The translations under genes and the position numbers were made by a program. The notes below the pieces were generated by a model. It was given only the letters and a program-made list of their open reading frames with translations. It did no database searches and was not told where the DNA came from. A stretch of 64,000 bases of DNA from Fallopia convolvulus. Lineage: Eukaryota; Streptophyta; Magnoliopsida; Caryophyllales; Polygonaceae. Shown here piece by piece: positions 34,955 to 46,427 of this stretch (positions are counted from its first letter, which is position 1; every line of letters starts with the position of its first letter). The stretch spans positions 45,051,906 to 45,115,905 of the forward strand of contig OZ024718.1 in assembly GCA_964016875.1 (NCBI GenBank). Direction: 5' to 3'.

Positions 34955-37775
34955 TGTAATAACTGTGGTTTTTAAGGATATTTATGAATTTTTCTCGGAT
35001 ATCCTTTTAACCTCTTTGTCCATTTTAACGCTTAATCCAATATTTTTGTTGGAATTTAAATCCTAGAAAATTTATGGTGATATCCTAAAATCATAAAGAA
35101 ATAATTTTATGGATCGGTGTGAATTCTAGGATTTTTCAGTGGAAAAAGAATATTTATTTGATAAGCCGTCTTTTTAATTATGTATTGTAAATGATTTAAA
35201 ATACGAAACGGAAGCCTTAAAAATTGAAGGTAGCGTGATAAAATCATGGAAAAATGATTTTATTGGTCTACATAATTTACGGGACATTTTGTATTTAGTA
35301 AGTTTTTCCACCCGAGGTACATAATTTTACCGCTTTAACGCGAGTCCCGTTCCGAGACGGGTTTTGTTTTAAAACCCATCACTTTTCTTTCTTAATAAGA
35401 AAGGAACCGAGAGAGTGATAAGAGGAGGATGGACTCTTTCCGTATGGTTGGGCTCCATCTAGAACAATAATAGAAAACAAAGGAGAGAGTCGATCAGGAC
35501 AGAACGACGAACAAGGGAAAGAACTTTCCACCGCCGGCTACCTTCTTCTTCTCCGCCTTCTCTTGTTCCTCTTTGTGTTGTTAGGCGCTGCTGCTGCTGC
35601 AACGGAAAAAGAACCAGCGAGAGAGTCGGGAAGAGCGACGTACTCGGGAGGAAGGAAGTAAGCTCGTCACCGCCGGTTATCTTCCTTACCTCGTTGCGCA
35701 ACGTCGTCGGCGATCACCAGCCCCTCCAACCACCACCCACCACCGGACAACACCCAGCCACCCTTGGGCTTGGGGATCGAGCCACTATTGAGCCAAACGA
35801 GCCATGGGATCAAGTGAAGGTGATTACGATCGAAATTAATTAGCGGGTTGGTTGCGGAGCCACCGTAAGGACCTTTTGGTTCCGCTTTGCTAATTAAATT
35901 TATGATTTTTATAATCTTGACGTTGATACGGTCTCATTCAAACCGCTCGGGAAACAGATGTCCGGATCTTCAGTTATAGCGAATACAAGTTTTGACATCG
36001 ATTGGCAGGTAAAGGACTTCGCACAATTACTTAGGATTCGTTGTTAATCAGTTTGATCCGAGATTTGGTCACCTTTAAGAACCGTTACTAATGAACAATT
36101 TTTATTTAGAAAATTTTTTCAAAAGTGAAACGGTTAGTTAGTTATAATTTTGCCAAGATGGCTCCTTAAAGCATGATAACTAAGGATTTGTTATAAGTCG
36201 ATATACGAAATCAAATCGTTTATCGATTAGGAAGTTGTAGGAGTTGAGTATACAACTAAGAAGTGTTTCCGTGAGCTCGTTGTTGAGAAATCCTTTTGTT
36301 ATATTTGCAGAAGGGTGATAAAAAGTACTGTTGGAATCACTCAGAACATTGTGCACGCCTTCTAAGGCAAGTGGAAGATTCTCTCTTGTGGTATGGTTAT
36401 TAATGAGGAATTGAATTCCATTTGATCTTCATGTTGGGAATAATTTGTGTGTTGAATAAAGTCTGATAGGTTGTTATTTTGTTAAAAATAACGCCTTCAG
36501 TTTTTGCGCTAGAACTGAACTTAGGACCGTTATGGGATCTTGTATGTTTAACTGTCTCATGCTGAGACATTGTTGTGAAGTAAAATAGTTAGAGATGGGA
36601 GTTTAGACTCCAAAACATCTTTTTAGTGGTCTTATGCTGAAACACTGTTGTAAAATAGGTAGTACAGGGGTAGGAGCCGAGTCTCCAATGACCTCTATAT
36701 AACAAAGTCTGTATTGGGGGGTGTAGCTTGCTAGCGGATCCCAATATTGGAGTCATGACTCATGTCTCGCTTCACGTTGAAGGAGGACAATGGTGCACTC
36801 TAGCTAAGTGCAAAAGGAACTGATGTGGGTCAAGTGGTCACGGATGAAATAGGCCCTCTCACCCTGACGATATCAGTTACAAGGAATTTATCGGCAACAG
36901 TTGGGTCGATTAAAAGTTATTTAAATGAAGGTGTAATGTGAAAATCATAAAGTGAAGAGAGTGCGATAGGCACGATAATGTATCTGAATGGCCAACTCTT
37001 TTGATAACCATTCTTGCTCCTGATTAAGAATGATTCTTAATCGAACTTGGATGAAGTTAAGCTGATTAGTCGTTGAAGACGGTTGTGAATGTTGTGTGGT
37101 TAGTATAAGTTTCCATTAATTGTTTATGCTTCTTAAAGAAACCACAACCTGTGGTGTTCTCTCTCTTGATTATGCAAGTCTCCTTCTTATTCTCTATCAG
37201 ACTGTTAACTGTTGGAACATAATCCGAGTCTAATCAGATTTTGATGCCAATATGTTTAGTCACAACCATAAGAACCAAGTTAATTTCTCCGATTGCTTAG
37301 TCTATCATTAGACTAACCCGTCCATCTTCTTTTCTTTTGTATGGTCGGCTGGTGTCTACCGTTGGTATACGACACATCAGACTCTTCTTGGAAGTTGATT
37401 CAAGAGGTGGATCCAGAGGCTTGAAGCTTCAGAAGTTGAAGAAAGGTTTCCAATAGCTATACTTGAGTGAAGTTCTTGGTTAAGTTGCTGCAAAGCGAAG
37501 TGGAGAAGAAGTTAAGAACCTACGGAAAACTTTTTAAAGACTTTGTTCAAATAGAAGGTTGTTCTATTTATTTATTCTTTTTAAGTTAAGGTTTGTATAA
37601 GACCTTTTTCTTGCTTTTCCGCTGTAATATTTAACTTAATTTTGTTAGGTTTTAAATGGTTTCTTTTACCTTGTTCTAGTATGTTCTGTCAGGTTAAAGC
37701 CTTGGGTAATTCTGGTTTAGTCCTAATCAGGGTTACTGGCGGTATTACCTCCAAGGTAAGTAAGGGGGTGTTATA
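34955..37775 (+). repeat. DEL-1 3' LTR (about 2.82 kb)
   Basis: Starts TGTAATAACTGTGG and ends GGGTGTTATA; the last bases differ from the 5' copy (TTACA), a decayed CA end. It is followed by CGCGA, the changed target-site duplication. Confidence 0.92.
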
Positions 37776-37860
37776 CGCGACACTTTTCAATTTTACTAAA
37801 CAATTAGCGATTATCTACTTGCAACAGATAAAATATATTTGTGTGTTGTAATAATTTTTT

Positions 37861-39010
37861 GAGTCAATTACCGAAAACCACCCATATGATAGCCAATATT
37901 TCAGAAAACCATCCGCTTAATTATTAATTACCGCAAACCACCCTTATGAAGAAATCTGTTAAATTTGAACCACCCATACCCATTTTCCGTTAACTAATCC
38001 GTTAAGCGTGTGAAACAAAATACTTATTTGCCTATTTTCTAAAATCAAAATAAAATAAAAACAAAATCAAAGAATTTCTATAAACAAAAATTCGTGAACT
38101 TCGTTCGCTCTCTCCCATGCCAATTTCCATTTTTCTTGCTCACTCTCTCAAATTCCAATGTCGAGTTCTTCGAACCAGACGAATCGTGAAGTTCAGTTTA
38201 CGGCCTCAATATCACTCTCAATCTTTGGATTGAAACCATACGAATTGTGGTTCTTTAAATTAGGGCGAAAATTGGGATAATCAATCTGGTGGTTTCGTTT
38301 GCGTTATTGACGATCGAGCGCAATTCAGTGGCGGTTGGTTCCGATGCGGATTTCCGGTCTTGTCTCTCTCTCTTTCTCTCCCGATTACAACCCGTAGGTC
38401 GCGAATTTGGGCATAATCGAGATCCACATAAGATGATTTCAATCATTAAAGCACTAGCTTGTGAAACAAAGAAAGTAGAGAGACCTTGCTAAAACCAAAT
38501 TACTTACCTTCTCAAAAGAAGCCAACTCTTTCCTGAATTATACCCAATTTTTCACCCTACTTTGAAGAACCCTAATTCATCTGATTTGAATCGAGAGAGA
38601 GAAATTGAGGCCCTAAACTGAAAATTCGCCCTAATGAAGAGCCCTAAACTGAAGTTTTGCTCTCTAATCGAACTCTGAAGAGCTAGACGGAATTAGGAGA
38701 TCGACGGAATTAGGAGCTCGACAAAATTGACGAGCAAGCGAGCAAAAGAGAATGGAAACTATGGTGATAGAGAATGAAGTTTACATATTTGCTGGATAAA
38801 GAAATTCCTATCTTTTTTTATTTTTATTTTAGAAAATATGCAAATAAGGATTTTATTTCAAGCATTTAACGGGTTAATTGACGGAGCATAGGTATGGGTG
38901 GTTCAAATTTAACAGAATTATTCATAAGGGTGGTTTGCGGTAATTAATAATTAAGCGGGTGGTTTTCTGGAATATAGGCTATCATATGGGTGGTTTTCGG
39001 TAATTGACTC
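37861..39010. mobile_element. Non-autonomous Mutator-like element (MULE), 1150 bp
   Basis: Two long terminal inverted repeats of about 215 bp (37861 to ~38078 and ~38796 to 39010) start GAGTCAATTACCGAAAACCA. They are flanked by a perfect 9-bp target-site duplication TAATTTTTT (37852-37860, 39011-39019). Long TIRs plus a 9-bp duplication are the Mutator signature. No transposase. The ~700-bp centre is less AT-rich, with CT-rich tracts and a short frame from ATG 38159. It could be captured host sequence (Pack-MULE), but I recognise no gene in it. Confidence 0.9.
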
Positions 39011-39520
39011 TAATTTTTTTACCTTGTATGCTACAACGTAGAGTATATGAAAAATAATTTTTTTTCCACACAGTTCAATGCAAATAATAATAATAATAAT
39101 AAATTTGGGACAAAATATACTTTCAACATCAAACTAGAATAACACCCAAATTCGAAGCCTTGAAATCTCTATCCTCTATCACTTACCAATGACTAGGGTT
39201 GTAAATGAATAGAGTCGTTGGTGAGCAACTTGGTATTCAACTCGGTTAAGTCTTGTTCGTGTTTGGCTTGGTTTGTAAATGAGTCAAGCTTGAATACAAT
39301 TTGAAGGCGTAAAAGATAGATGAGTTCAGCTTAAGCATAAAAACTACGTAGTTTAATTTTACTTGTCAACCACACTGCCCATGAGAGTCGAAACGAAGAC
39401 CTCATGGTACTACCTTGAAGTCGAAACGTAGTTTAATTTTTAGTTTTATTTGCTTATATAGATGATTATGTTACTGAACTATTCCCGAGATTGTCTCATT
39501 AAGAAACAACTCACAAGCTA
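39011..39520. other. Intergenic, with a short AAT microsatellite
   Basis: (AAT)n at about 39082-39101. From 39186 on, sequence resembles the ends of degenerate hAT-like non-autonomous elements (AGGGTTGTAAATGAAT...), paired perhaps with the GGCTTGG-rich stretch near 40030-40070, but no target-site duplication could be confirmed. Confidence 0.4.
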
Positions 39521-39804
39521 CTACCTCCATTTCGCAATGTAAGTCGTTTTTTGATTTTGCACAGGAATTAAGACAAGCTTAAAATGGAAAAGATGATAAT
39601 TTAATGCTTGTTTTTATCCCATGCACTTTTAACTCTTTAACCACTATAATTGTTTGAGTTAATGAATGTTATTGGAATGTTAAGTAAATTAAATAGAGTA
39701 ATGACCTATTTTAGAAAGTTTTACATTAAATAAGGGAATGAATGACTTACATTATGAAACACCTTTTAGAGTTAGAAACAACTTACATTTCGAAACGGAG
39801 GGAG
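39521..39804. mobile_element. Stowaway-like MITE (Tc1/mariner), 284 bp
   Basis: Ends CTACCTCCATTTCGCAATGT and, inverted, CTCCCTCCGTTTCGAAATGT, the plant Stowaway TIR, flanked by TA on each side (39519-39520, 39805-39806). No coding capacity. Confidence 0.88.
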
Positions 39805-40427
39805 TATGTTTGAGCTCGGTGAGTCTTTAAATGAACCAAGCTGAAATTTAATGTGATACAAAACCTTGGTTGACTATAGACTTAAAAATTCGAAGTCACT
39901 GAAGTACACAAGTCCGAGATAATTTGAGAGTGTTACACTTTAACTAAACCAAGTTCAAATAAGATTTTGAGTACGAATCAATTCGTGCTCGCCGATTTTT
40001 AAGCGAGCCTGGCCTGGGCAATAAAAATTTCGGCTCGGCTTGGCTTGGCTTGGCTCGGTTCGAATACGGTCCTACCACAGTACCACCGGCACCTTACTCC
40101 TAAACGCGCGCTACCTTCGCGCGTATGAAAGGGTTAAAAAAACAGATGAGCGTGAACTGTGAAATCGACATTAATCCTAATTAACTCTTGTAATTTACCG
40201 CCTCAGAGAGCTTCAGCTGTTGGAAACTGAAAATACGTTTCACGTTCATCCCTCATTCTCCTCGCAAACAGTACAATTGAATTTATCCTTGTGCTGTTTC
40301 TTTCATCCCTGAGTTTTGTTTTTATTTTCTTTAAAAAAAAATATACTGTGTAGTCTGTATATGCTTTGCAACATCCTTGTGCCCCTCGTGATACCATCTC
40401 TTACAGCATCCATCCCCACCCGATTTT
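39805..40427. other. Intergenic region upstream of the receptor-kinase gene
   Basis: It contains a GGCTTGGCTTGGCTTGG-type simple repeat (about 40038-40062) and pyrimidine-rich sequence. No gene is seen. The promoter of the downstream gene should lie toward its end, but no clear TATA box was fixed. Confidence 0.4.
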
Positions 40428-40627
40428 TTCTCTCTCTCTCTCACACTTTCGCTTCTCTCTCCCACCCTTTACAGCCACATGGGTTCTCGCCGGAGACCAG
40501 CTTTTCGAGGGCCATGAAAAGCTTCAATAAGTAAAGCCACATTCACCTCTTCCTTTCTCTTTCTCTCTCTCAGAGAAAACATCCAACACCTGGTGGGCGG
40601 CATCAATTTTTTTTCCCCAACGCAACA
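40428..40627 (+). promoter_or_regulatory. CT-rich 5' UTR/core promoter of the receptor-kinase gene
   Basis: Runs of TCTCTCTCTC at 40428-40441 and 40553-40570 upstream of ATG 40628 (context CAACAATGGC, a good plant start context). CT-rich tracts are common in plant leaders. The transcription start itself is not identifiable. Confidence 0.45.
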
Positions 40628-43600
40628 ATGGCGTCCTTTCCTGGCCGGCTGTTCTCCATCCTGCTTCTGTTAATGGCGGTTCCCCGCCCGGGTCAACTGG
40701 GCAGCTCGGAGCCCACTCAAGACAAGCAGGCCCTCCAGGATTTCATCAGCAAGGTCCCCCACGCCTCCCACATCCAGTGGAACTCCTCCGCCTCCGCCTG
40801 CGATTGGCACGGTGTCCACTGCGACCCCAGCCGCTCCTACGTCGCGGAGCTCCGGATTCCCGGCGGCGGACTCCTCGGCCAGATCCCCGAGGGCACCCTC
40901 GGCCGCCTTTCAAACCTCCGTGTCCTCTCTCTCCGCGACAACGGCCTCTATGGCCCCATTCCCGGTGACATCTCCAACCTCACCCTCCTCAGGAGCCTCT
41001 ACATCCAGAGGAACCAGCTCTCCGGCGAGTTCCCGGCGAGCCTGACTCAGCTCACTCGGCTCACCCGCCTCGATTTGTCCTCCAACAACTTCTCCGGCGC
41101 CATCCCCTTCGCCGTCAACAGCCTCACCCAGCTTACTGTCCTGCATTTACAGGACAACGGCTTCTCCGGCCAGCTCCCGAGTATCAACGGCGGCGGCCTC
41201 GACGACTTCAACGTCTCCAACAATAAGCTCAATGGCTCCATCCCGAAGAGCCTGGCCAAGTTTCCGGAGTCTTCCTTCAGGGGGAATTTGCAGCTCTGCG
41301 GGTCCCCACTCCCCGCCTGCAACGCCTCCTTCTTCCCTCCGCCGGCGGTGCCCCCTTCCGCGCCCTCGTCAGTGGTCCCTTCGAGCCCCGCCCAGCGCAG
41401 CCGCAAGAAGCTCTCCACCGGCGCAATCGTGGCCATCGCCGTCGCGGCGGCGGTCGCCTTCCTCATCCTCCTCTTCTGCTTCCTCCGCCGCCGGCGAAGG
41501 CAGACTCCCAAGTCCCCCGTGCCCGCTGCCACGGCATCCCGGTCGGTGGGCGCGGCGGCGGGGGCGGGAGGAGAGGCGGGCACTTCTTCCTCCAAGGACG
41601 ACCTGACGACGAGCAGCGCGGTGGAAGCGGAGAGGAACAAGCTGGTGTTCGTCAACGCCGCGGGCGGAGCTGTTGCGTACAGCTTCGACCTGGAGGATCT
41701 GCTGAGGGCGTCGGCGGAGGTGCTGGGGAAGGGCAGCGTGGGGACCAGCTACAAGGCGGTGCTGGAGGAAGGTACGACGGTAGTTGTGAAGAGGCTCAAG
41801 GACGTGGTGGCCGCCAAGAGGGAGTTCGAGATGCAGATGGAGGTGCTCGGAAATTGCCGCCATGAGAATGTGGTTCCCCTGAGAGCTTATTACTACTCTA
41901 AGGATGAGAAGCTGCTTGTTTCTGACTACTTCCCTGCCGGAAGCTTGTCTTCTCTGTTACATGGTACGTGCTTTCGTTATCAAATTTATCATCTCTTCAG
42001 TTTCATTAATTAATGCATTTTACAATTGATGATGGTCATGGTTGATTTTGATCTTGCTTCTTTGAGTCTGGTTTGATGTTTACTTGTTGTTCTGTTTCCC
42101 ATTTGGGTGCATTGCCATTGAATTGGTTCCTTGACTAATTTGGTGTTGACTCATTTATTACAACTTGAACCGAGGTGCAATTAAGACGGTTGAATGTTGG
42201 GGAAAATGCTTTGACTCTGATGCAAATACTTCCTCATTAAGACATAGCAGAGTGAAGAAAGTAGTGGAAACTGCAAACTAATTTTACTGTTTTTTTAAAA
42301 AATTAATCTTGAGTAACCAGCAATGCAATCCAAGACTAGAGAGAGAGAGCGCCATGATTTATTCCCGACATGGCTTTTGATTCTTTTTATTTTATTTTTA
42401 TTTGTTGTTGATGGTGAATTGGTGATGATGATTGATGATGGGAACTGAGAAGTTGAGCATAGTGAGAGAGCGCACCAGCCTTGCAAACCAGGCTGGCTCA
42501 CTTGTGTATAGTTGCGTTTGATTGGTTGGGTTGTTCACATTCCCATGAATTCATCATCCTTTTTCTTTCATTTTGATTTTACTATTACCTCTTTTTCTTT
42601 TTTTGGGGTTTTGATGAGTTGCCCCAACTATAACCTCTTTTACTTTTCTCAAAGTTTGGATGTGGGGAATGTGATGATTATTCTAACACTTCTTTTGGGT
42701 GTGAGATGATTCTGTAAACTTCAAAAGGGTAGTTTAGACTTTTTCTGTGCAAAGGCTCATGCTTTGGTGTTCGCTCACCCTCTTTTTTTAATGTTGGAGG
42801 AAGAAAGTGCTGATTTCTTATACTTAGACATGTCTTTTGAATGTTGTAAATTCCAATATGGACGGTAATGAAGCAGATTTTAATGTATAGTAATAGTATT
42901 AGACTATTAGTACATAAAATGTGAAGATGAAATTCAGCAAAGAAAGAATGATTTGCTTCCTGTGTAAATCTGTACTCAACATGCTGCATATTGTATTGCC
43001 TCAAATCTTTTACTAGTATACTGCACAAAATTTTAAATTTGAGCACAATGGGAGGAGGATGCTGCCATGGAACATGTTTTTATGGGAGGATTGTGAGGGC
43101 TTAGCTACATGATTAGAGAGGTTTTTATGCTAATATAATAGGGTTTAGTGTTGAATATAGGACATCTCCAGATGAGACTCCAAGGTTTCTTATTAAAAAA
43201 ATGAATAAAAAATCTTCAGTCAGAACTCAGATTTGGCAGGGAGATTCTTTCTTATTTGTTAATGTAAGATTTTCTACCAAAACAAATTTGATGTAAAGAA
43301 GCTGAAAATGTGGCTACGCCTTGCTTCTGTAGAAGTGACTGCTGACTACCAAGTGTAACTCAAACTTTTCGATTTTGCCTAGCAGGAAGCAGAGGATCAG
43401 GAAAGACGCCACTAGATTGGGACAGTAGAATGAAAATAGCGGTGGCAACAGCGAGAGGTCTATCGTATCTGCACGTATCAGGCAAAGTGGTTCATGGCAA
43501 CATCAAATCCTCAAACATCCTCCTCCGCCAGGATCAACAAGAGGCCGCAGTTTCTGACTATGGCCTCAACCCGCTCTTTGGCAACTCTGGCCCGCCCAAC

Positions 43601-44236
43601 CGAATGGCAGGCTATCGTGCACCAGAAGTTCTTGAAACCCGAAAGGTCACCTTCAAGTCCGATGTCTACAGCTTCGGTGTCTTGCTCTTGGAGCTCCTAA
43701 CCGGAAAAGCACCTAATCAGGTACTATCTTCTGTCGACACTCGGTTTTTGTATTTGATGTAAATTAGGGTGAATATTGTTGCGCCTAATATGTGTAGGAC
43801 TAACCTAAGAATAGTATATGACCAAGGATCCTTTACTTATAGTACCTTTTGATTTTAAGTCATCTAGAACCGTATTAATGTTCATTTTCTTGGATATATG
43901 ATTTAGGCGTCATTGGGGGAGGAGGGAATTGACCTTCCGAGGTGGGTACAATCAGTGGTACGAGAGGAGTGGACGGCTGAGGTGTTCGACGTGGAGCTGA
44001 TGAGGTACAACAACATAGAGGAGGAGATGGTTCAGCTGTTACAGATAGCAATGGCGTGTGTGTATACTGTGCCGGATCAGAGGCCGGAGATGCAAGAAGT
44101 GCTCAGAATGATGGAAGAGATCAACAGGGGAGAGACAGATAGCGGGCTTCGTCAGTCATCGGATGACCCGTCTAAAGGGTCCGACGGCCAGACGCCGCCA
44201 ATGGAGAGGACGCCGGCTTCTTCTGTTACACCATAA
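40628..44236 (+). CDS. LRR receptor-like pseudokinase, subfamily III, like At2g26730
   Basis: Exons 40628-41963, 43386-43720 and 43907-44236 (introns GT-AG, phases 1 and 0) give 666 residues; the Arabidopsis relative At2g26730 is about the same length. Order: signal peptide 1 to ~26; LRR N-terminal cap with Cys58/Cys65; about five LRRs (~94-215); Pro/Ser linker; membrane helix ~265-286 followed by RRRRRR; kinase domain from ~350. The glycine loop (LGKGSVGTS, 366-374) and VAIK-type Lys388 are present, but the catalytic HRD is HGN (482-484) and DFG is DYG (503-505), so phosphotransfer is doubtful. It would sit at the plasma membrane and signal by scaffolding or with a partner kinase; the ligand is unknown. 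Exon 1 is markedly GC-rich. The C-terminal tail QSSDDPSKGS is shared with the family. The gene looks intact. Confidence 0.94.
41964..43385 (+). other. Intron 1 of the receptor-kinase gene (1,422 bp)
   Basis: Donor G|GTACGTGC, acceptor TTTTGCCTAGCAG. It splits the Gly codon that follows LLH. An open frame of 461 codons reads 14 codons into the intron before a stop, so a transcript retaining it would end just after the N-lobe. Nothing else recognised inside. Confidence 0.85.
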
Positions 44237-45280
44237 GAAATGTTGCACATTTGCAAAGTTCAATTCTCTGTTATATTTTTCCAAGATGTGGTTGGAGAGG
44301 CTTAAAAATGCGCATGGCGCGTAAATAGGTGGCTAAAATGCGCGGTGATTTAGGAGAACGGAGGAGAGCTATGATTGATATTTGCTGTTTTTTTTTAATT
44401 AAAAAAAATATTTTTCATTTGTTAGGCTGTGAATTTGTTGTTAATTTAATTTTGAAATGGTTTTTTTTTTTCTTGTTGGAGAGAGGTCGTGGATTGTTTA
44501 TTTGATGAAAAATTACCATATATGGTGGACTGTAAGTTGGGTATTTTGGAATTTTGGTTTCTTTGATAAAGGAAATGTTTTGATTCTTTTCTGTCCTCTT
44601 GTTGGTTTGTTGTGGTGAATGGACAATTGGGTAAACCTGCAAGAGTATGGTGTGAATCTGTATGTTGTAAGGTTGTACCATGCTACTCTAACATAATTCA
44701 TTTCCATTATAATGACAAAGGCATCTAAAAAGTATGAAGAATAATAATTAGAAGTTGTTACAACTACAAGCATAGGTAGTTAAGAACTTGAGATAAAGAA
44801 CGTTAGGTTGAAAATTGAGATCCACAAGGAAGTAATCCTTCTCGAGTTATTGATTGGCTATGCCATTATTGTCCTATCTTTTTCTCTTGTACCATACTCA
44901 AGTGAAGCAATGGTCCAACATTTGCCAATCAAAAAGATACAAAGAAATAGAGAATCTTATAGACCATGCTCTCGACTTTGCAGTCTGCAGTTCCACTTTA
45001 TTAAAATTAAAAAATCAAAATCAAAATACTCATACATGAAAGTGTAATTTGTCTGGAACCTAGATGAATTATATTTATACAAATAGGCGATTGAATTAAA
45101 ATGGGTTTGAGTACGGCTTTTTTTTTGTTTTTGTTTTTGGTAGAATTGAATACCGCTCTTTAATTATATTTGTGCTCTGCTTTTGAAATAAATATAGTCT
45201 GGATGTTAATTTATGATGTATTTCAATTGTTTCGTTATTTTTGTCACATATGTAAATTTAGTTCTTGTGTTTTGCTCCCG
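44237..45280. other. Intergenic region after the receptor-kinase gene
   Basis: AT-rich, poly-T tracts (44393-44410, 44461-44471). The first ~200 bp probably include the 3' UTR. No gene. Confidence 0.45.
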
Positions 45281-45452
45281 TGTTAGGAATAAGAATTTGG
45301 AATGAATTGTGTGTATTACTCATGGAATTCAAGAATAGTTACAAGACTAATCTCTATGATATTATCTTCTAGAGATTTATATCTTTAACTAGATATAAAA
45401 TATCTTTCCATATAAGATAAGACAAAAAACATAAATATATAATTTACTAATA
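45281..45452 (-). repeat. COP-1 3' LTR (172 bp)
   Basis: On the + strand it begins TGTTAGGAATAAGAATTTGG and ends AATTTACTAATA. It pairs with 57443-57627. On the minus strand it is preceded by a purine tract (CAACTTGAGAGGAG, 45466-45453). Confidence 0.82.
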
Positions 45453-45990
45453 CTCCTCTCAAGTTGGAGCATGGGGATCATAAAAGCCCAACTTGGATCG
45501 AAGAAACAGAAATTGAGACTTGCCCAAGCCTTAGTTAGTATGTCAGCGGGCTGTTGAGTAGTAGGAATATGAGTCGTGGCAATCGTACCATCGACAACCA
45601 AATCACGAACAAAATGACAATCCACCTCAATATGTTTTGTCCTTTCGTGAAAGACTAGATTAGAGGCAATATGTAAAGCAGCCCGACTGTCACATGACAA
45701 GCGGACAGGGAACTTAGGAGAAATACCAAGAGAACGTAATAGGGATTTAAGCCACAAAATTTCTCCACAAACAGAGGCCATGGAGCGGTATTCCGCTTCG
45801 GCAGACGATTGAGAAACTGTGCCTGCTTCATTGTTTTCCAAGAGACCGGCGACTCAACCAAAGTAATGAAATAACCCGTAAGAGACCTTCGTGTCAACGG
45901 GCAAGCTGCCCAATCAGAGTCACAGAAAGCGAACAAACGAAGATCACTTGATCGAGAAAGGAACAAGCCAAGGCCCAAATGACCCTTTAA
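45389..45990 (-). pseudogene. COP-1 RNase H (C-terminal end of Pol)
   Basis: Motifs SSAEAEYRSMA, LSCDSRAALHIA and HIEVDCHFVRD are the copia RNase H blocks; the ADILTKA tail follows. Frames 45978-45655 and 45841-45389 overlap, so there is one indel near 45840. The frame ends inside the LTR. Confidence 0.88.
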
Positions 45991-46044
45991 ATAGCGGACT
46001 ACACGAAAAGAAGACTGTCGGTGTATGTGTATCTCTTTGGGGTT

Positions 46045-46427
46045 CTACATGAATTGAGATAGGACATGAATGGAGTATGACAACTCTGGTCGAGTAATTG
46101 TTAAATAAATCAATCGTCCGATGAGTCGTCGATAGCTCTCGGGATTGCAAAAATCTGGATTGTCACTCGTTGCTAAACTGTTGAGCGAATCCATAGGAAA
46201 ATCACATGGTCTAGCTCCAAGTAAATCGTTCTTGGAAATAATCTCTAAGGCATATTTGCGTTGAGATAAAAGAATACCGTTAGAAGTGTGAGCGATCTCC
46301 AAGCCTAGAAAGTACTTTAAAGTGCCCAAGTCTTTCATATGAAAACAGTTGCTCAAATATGCCTTAAAGGCTGAAATAGGGAATCCGTCATTGCCGACAA
46401 TTATAAGATCGTCGACATAAACAAGAA
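46045..46427 (-). pseudogene. COP-1 reverse transcriptase, C-terminal part
   Basis: It starts at the ATH-1 insertion point and continues VYVDDLIIVG (catalytic YVDD), DLGTLKYFLGLEI, GILLSQRKYALEI and YRRLIGRLIYL. The upstream half of the same domain is 6.9 kb away, at 53332-53975. Confidence 0.9.

Larger units (their letters stand above)
26213..37775 (+). mobile_element. DEL-1: complete but decayed Del/Tekay-like Ty3-gypsy element
   Basis: Two long direct LTRs (26213-29051, 34955-37775), a tRNA-Met-type PBS directly after the first and a polypurine tract directly before the second define the element. Flanking CGTGA (26208-26212) and CGCGA (37776-37780) are a 5-bp target-site duplication with one change. 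Coding remains are limited to integrase and chromodomain traces on the + strand (32700-34760), which point to the Del/Tekay chromovirus group. It is very AT-rich and stop-filled, consistent with long decay of methylated cytosines. Removing the inserted solo LTR leaves ~5.0 kb of internal sequence. Confidence 0.87.

Noticed and set aside
39186..40075. hAT-like element spanning the AGGGTTG start and the GGCTTGG repeats
   Set aside because: The tips match only loosely and no 8-bp target duplication was found; noted only as a possibility.
40777..41863. Long alternative frames on both strands over receptor-kinase exon 1
   Set aside because: GC-rich coding sequence lacks stop codons in other frames; only the 40628 frame shows signal peptide, LRRs and kinase.
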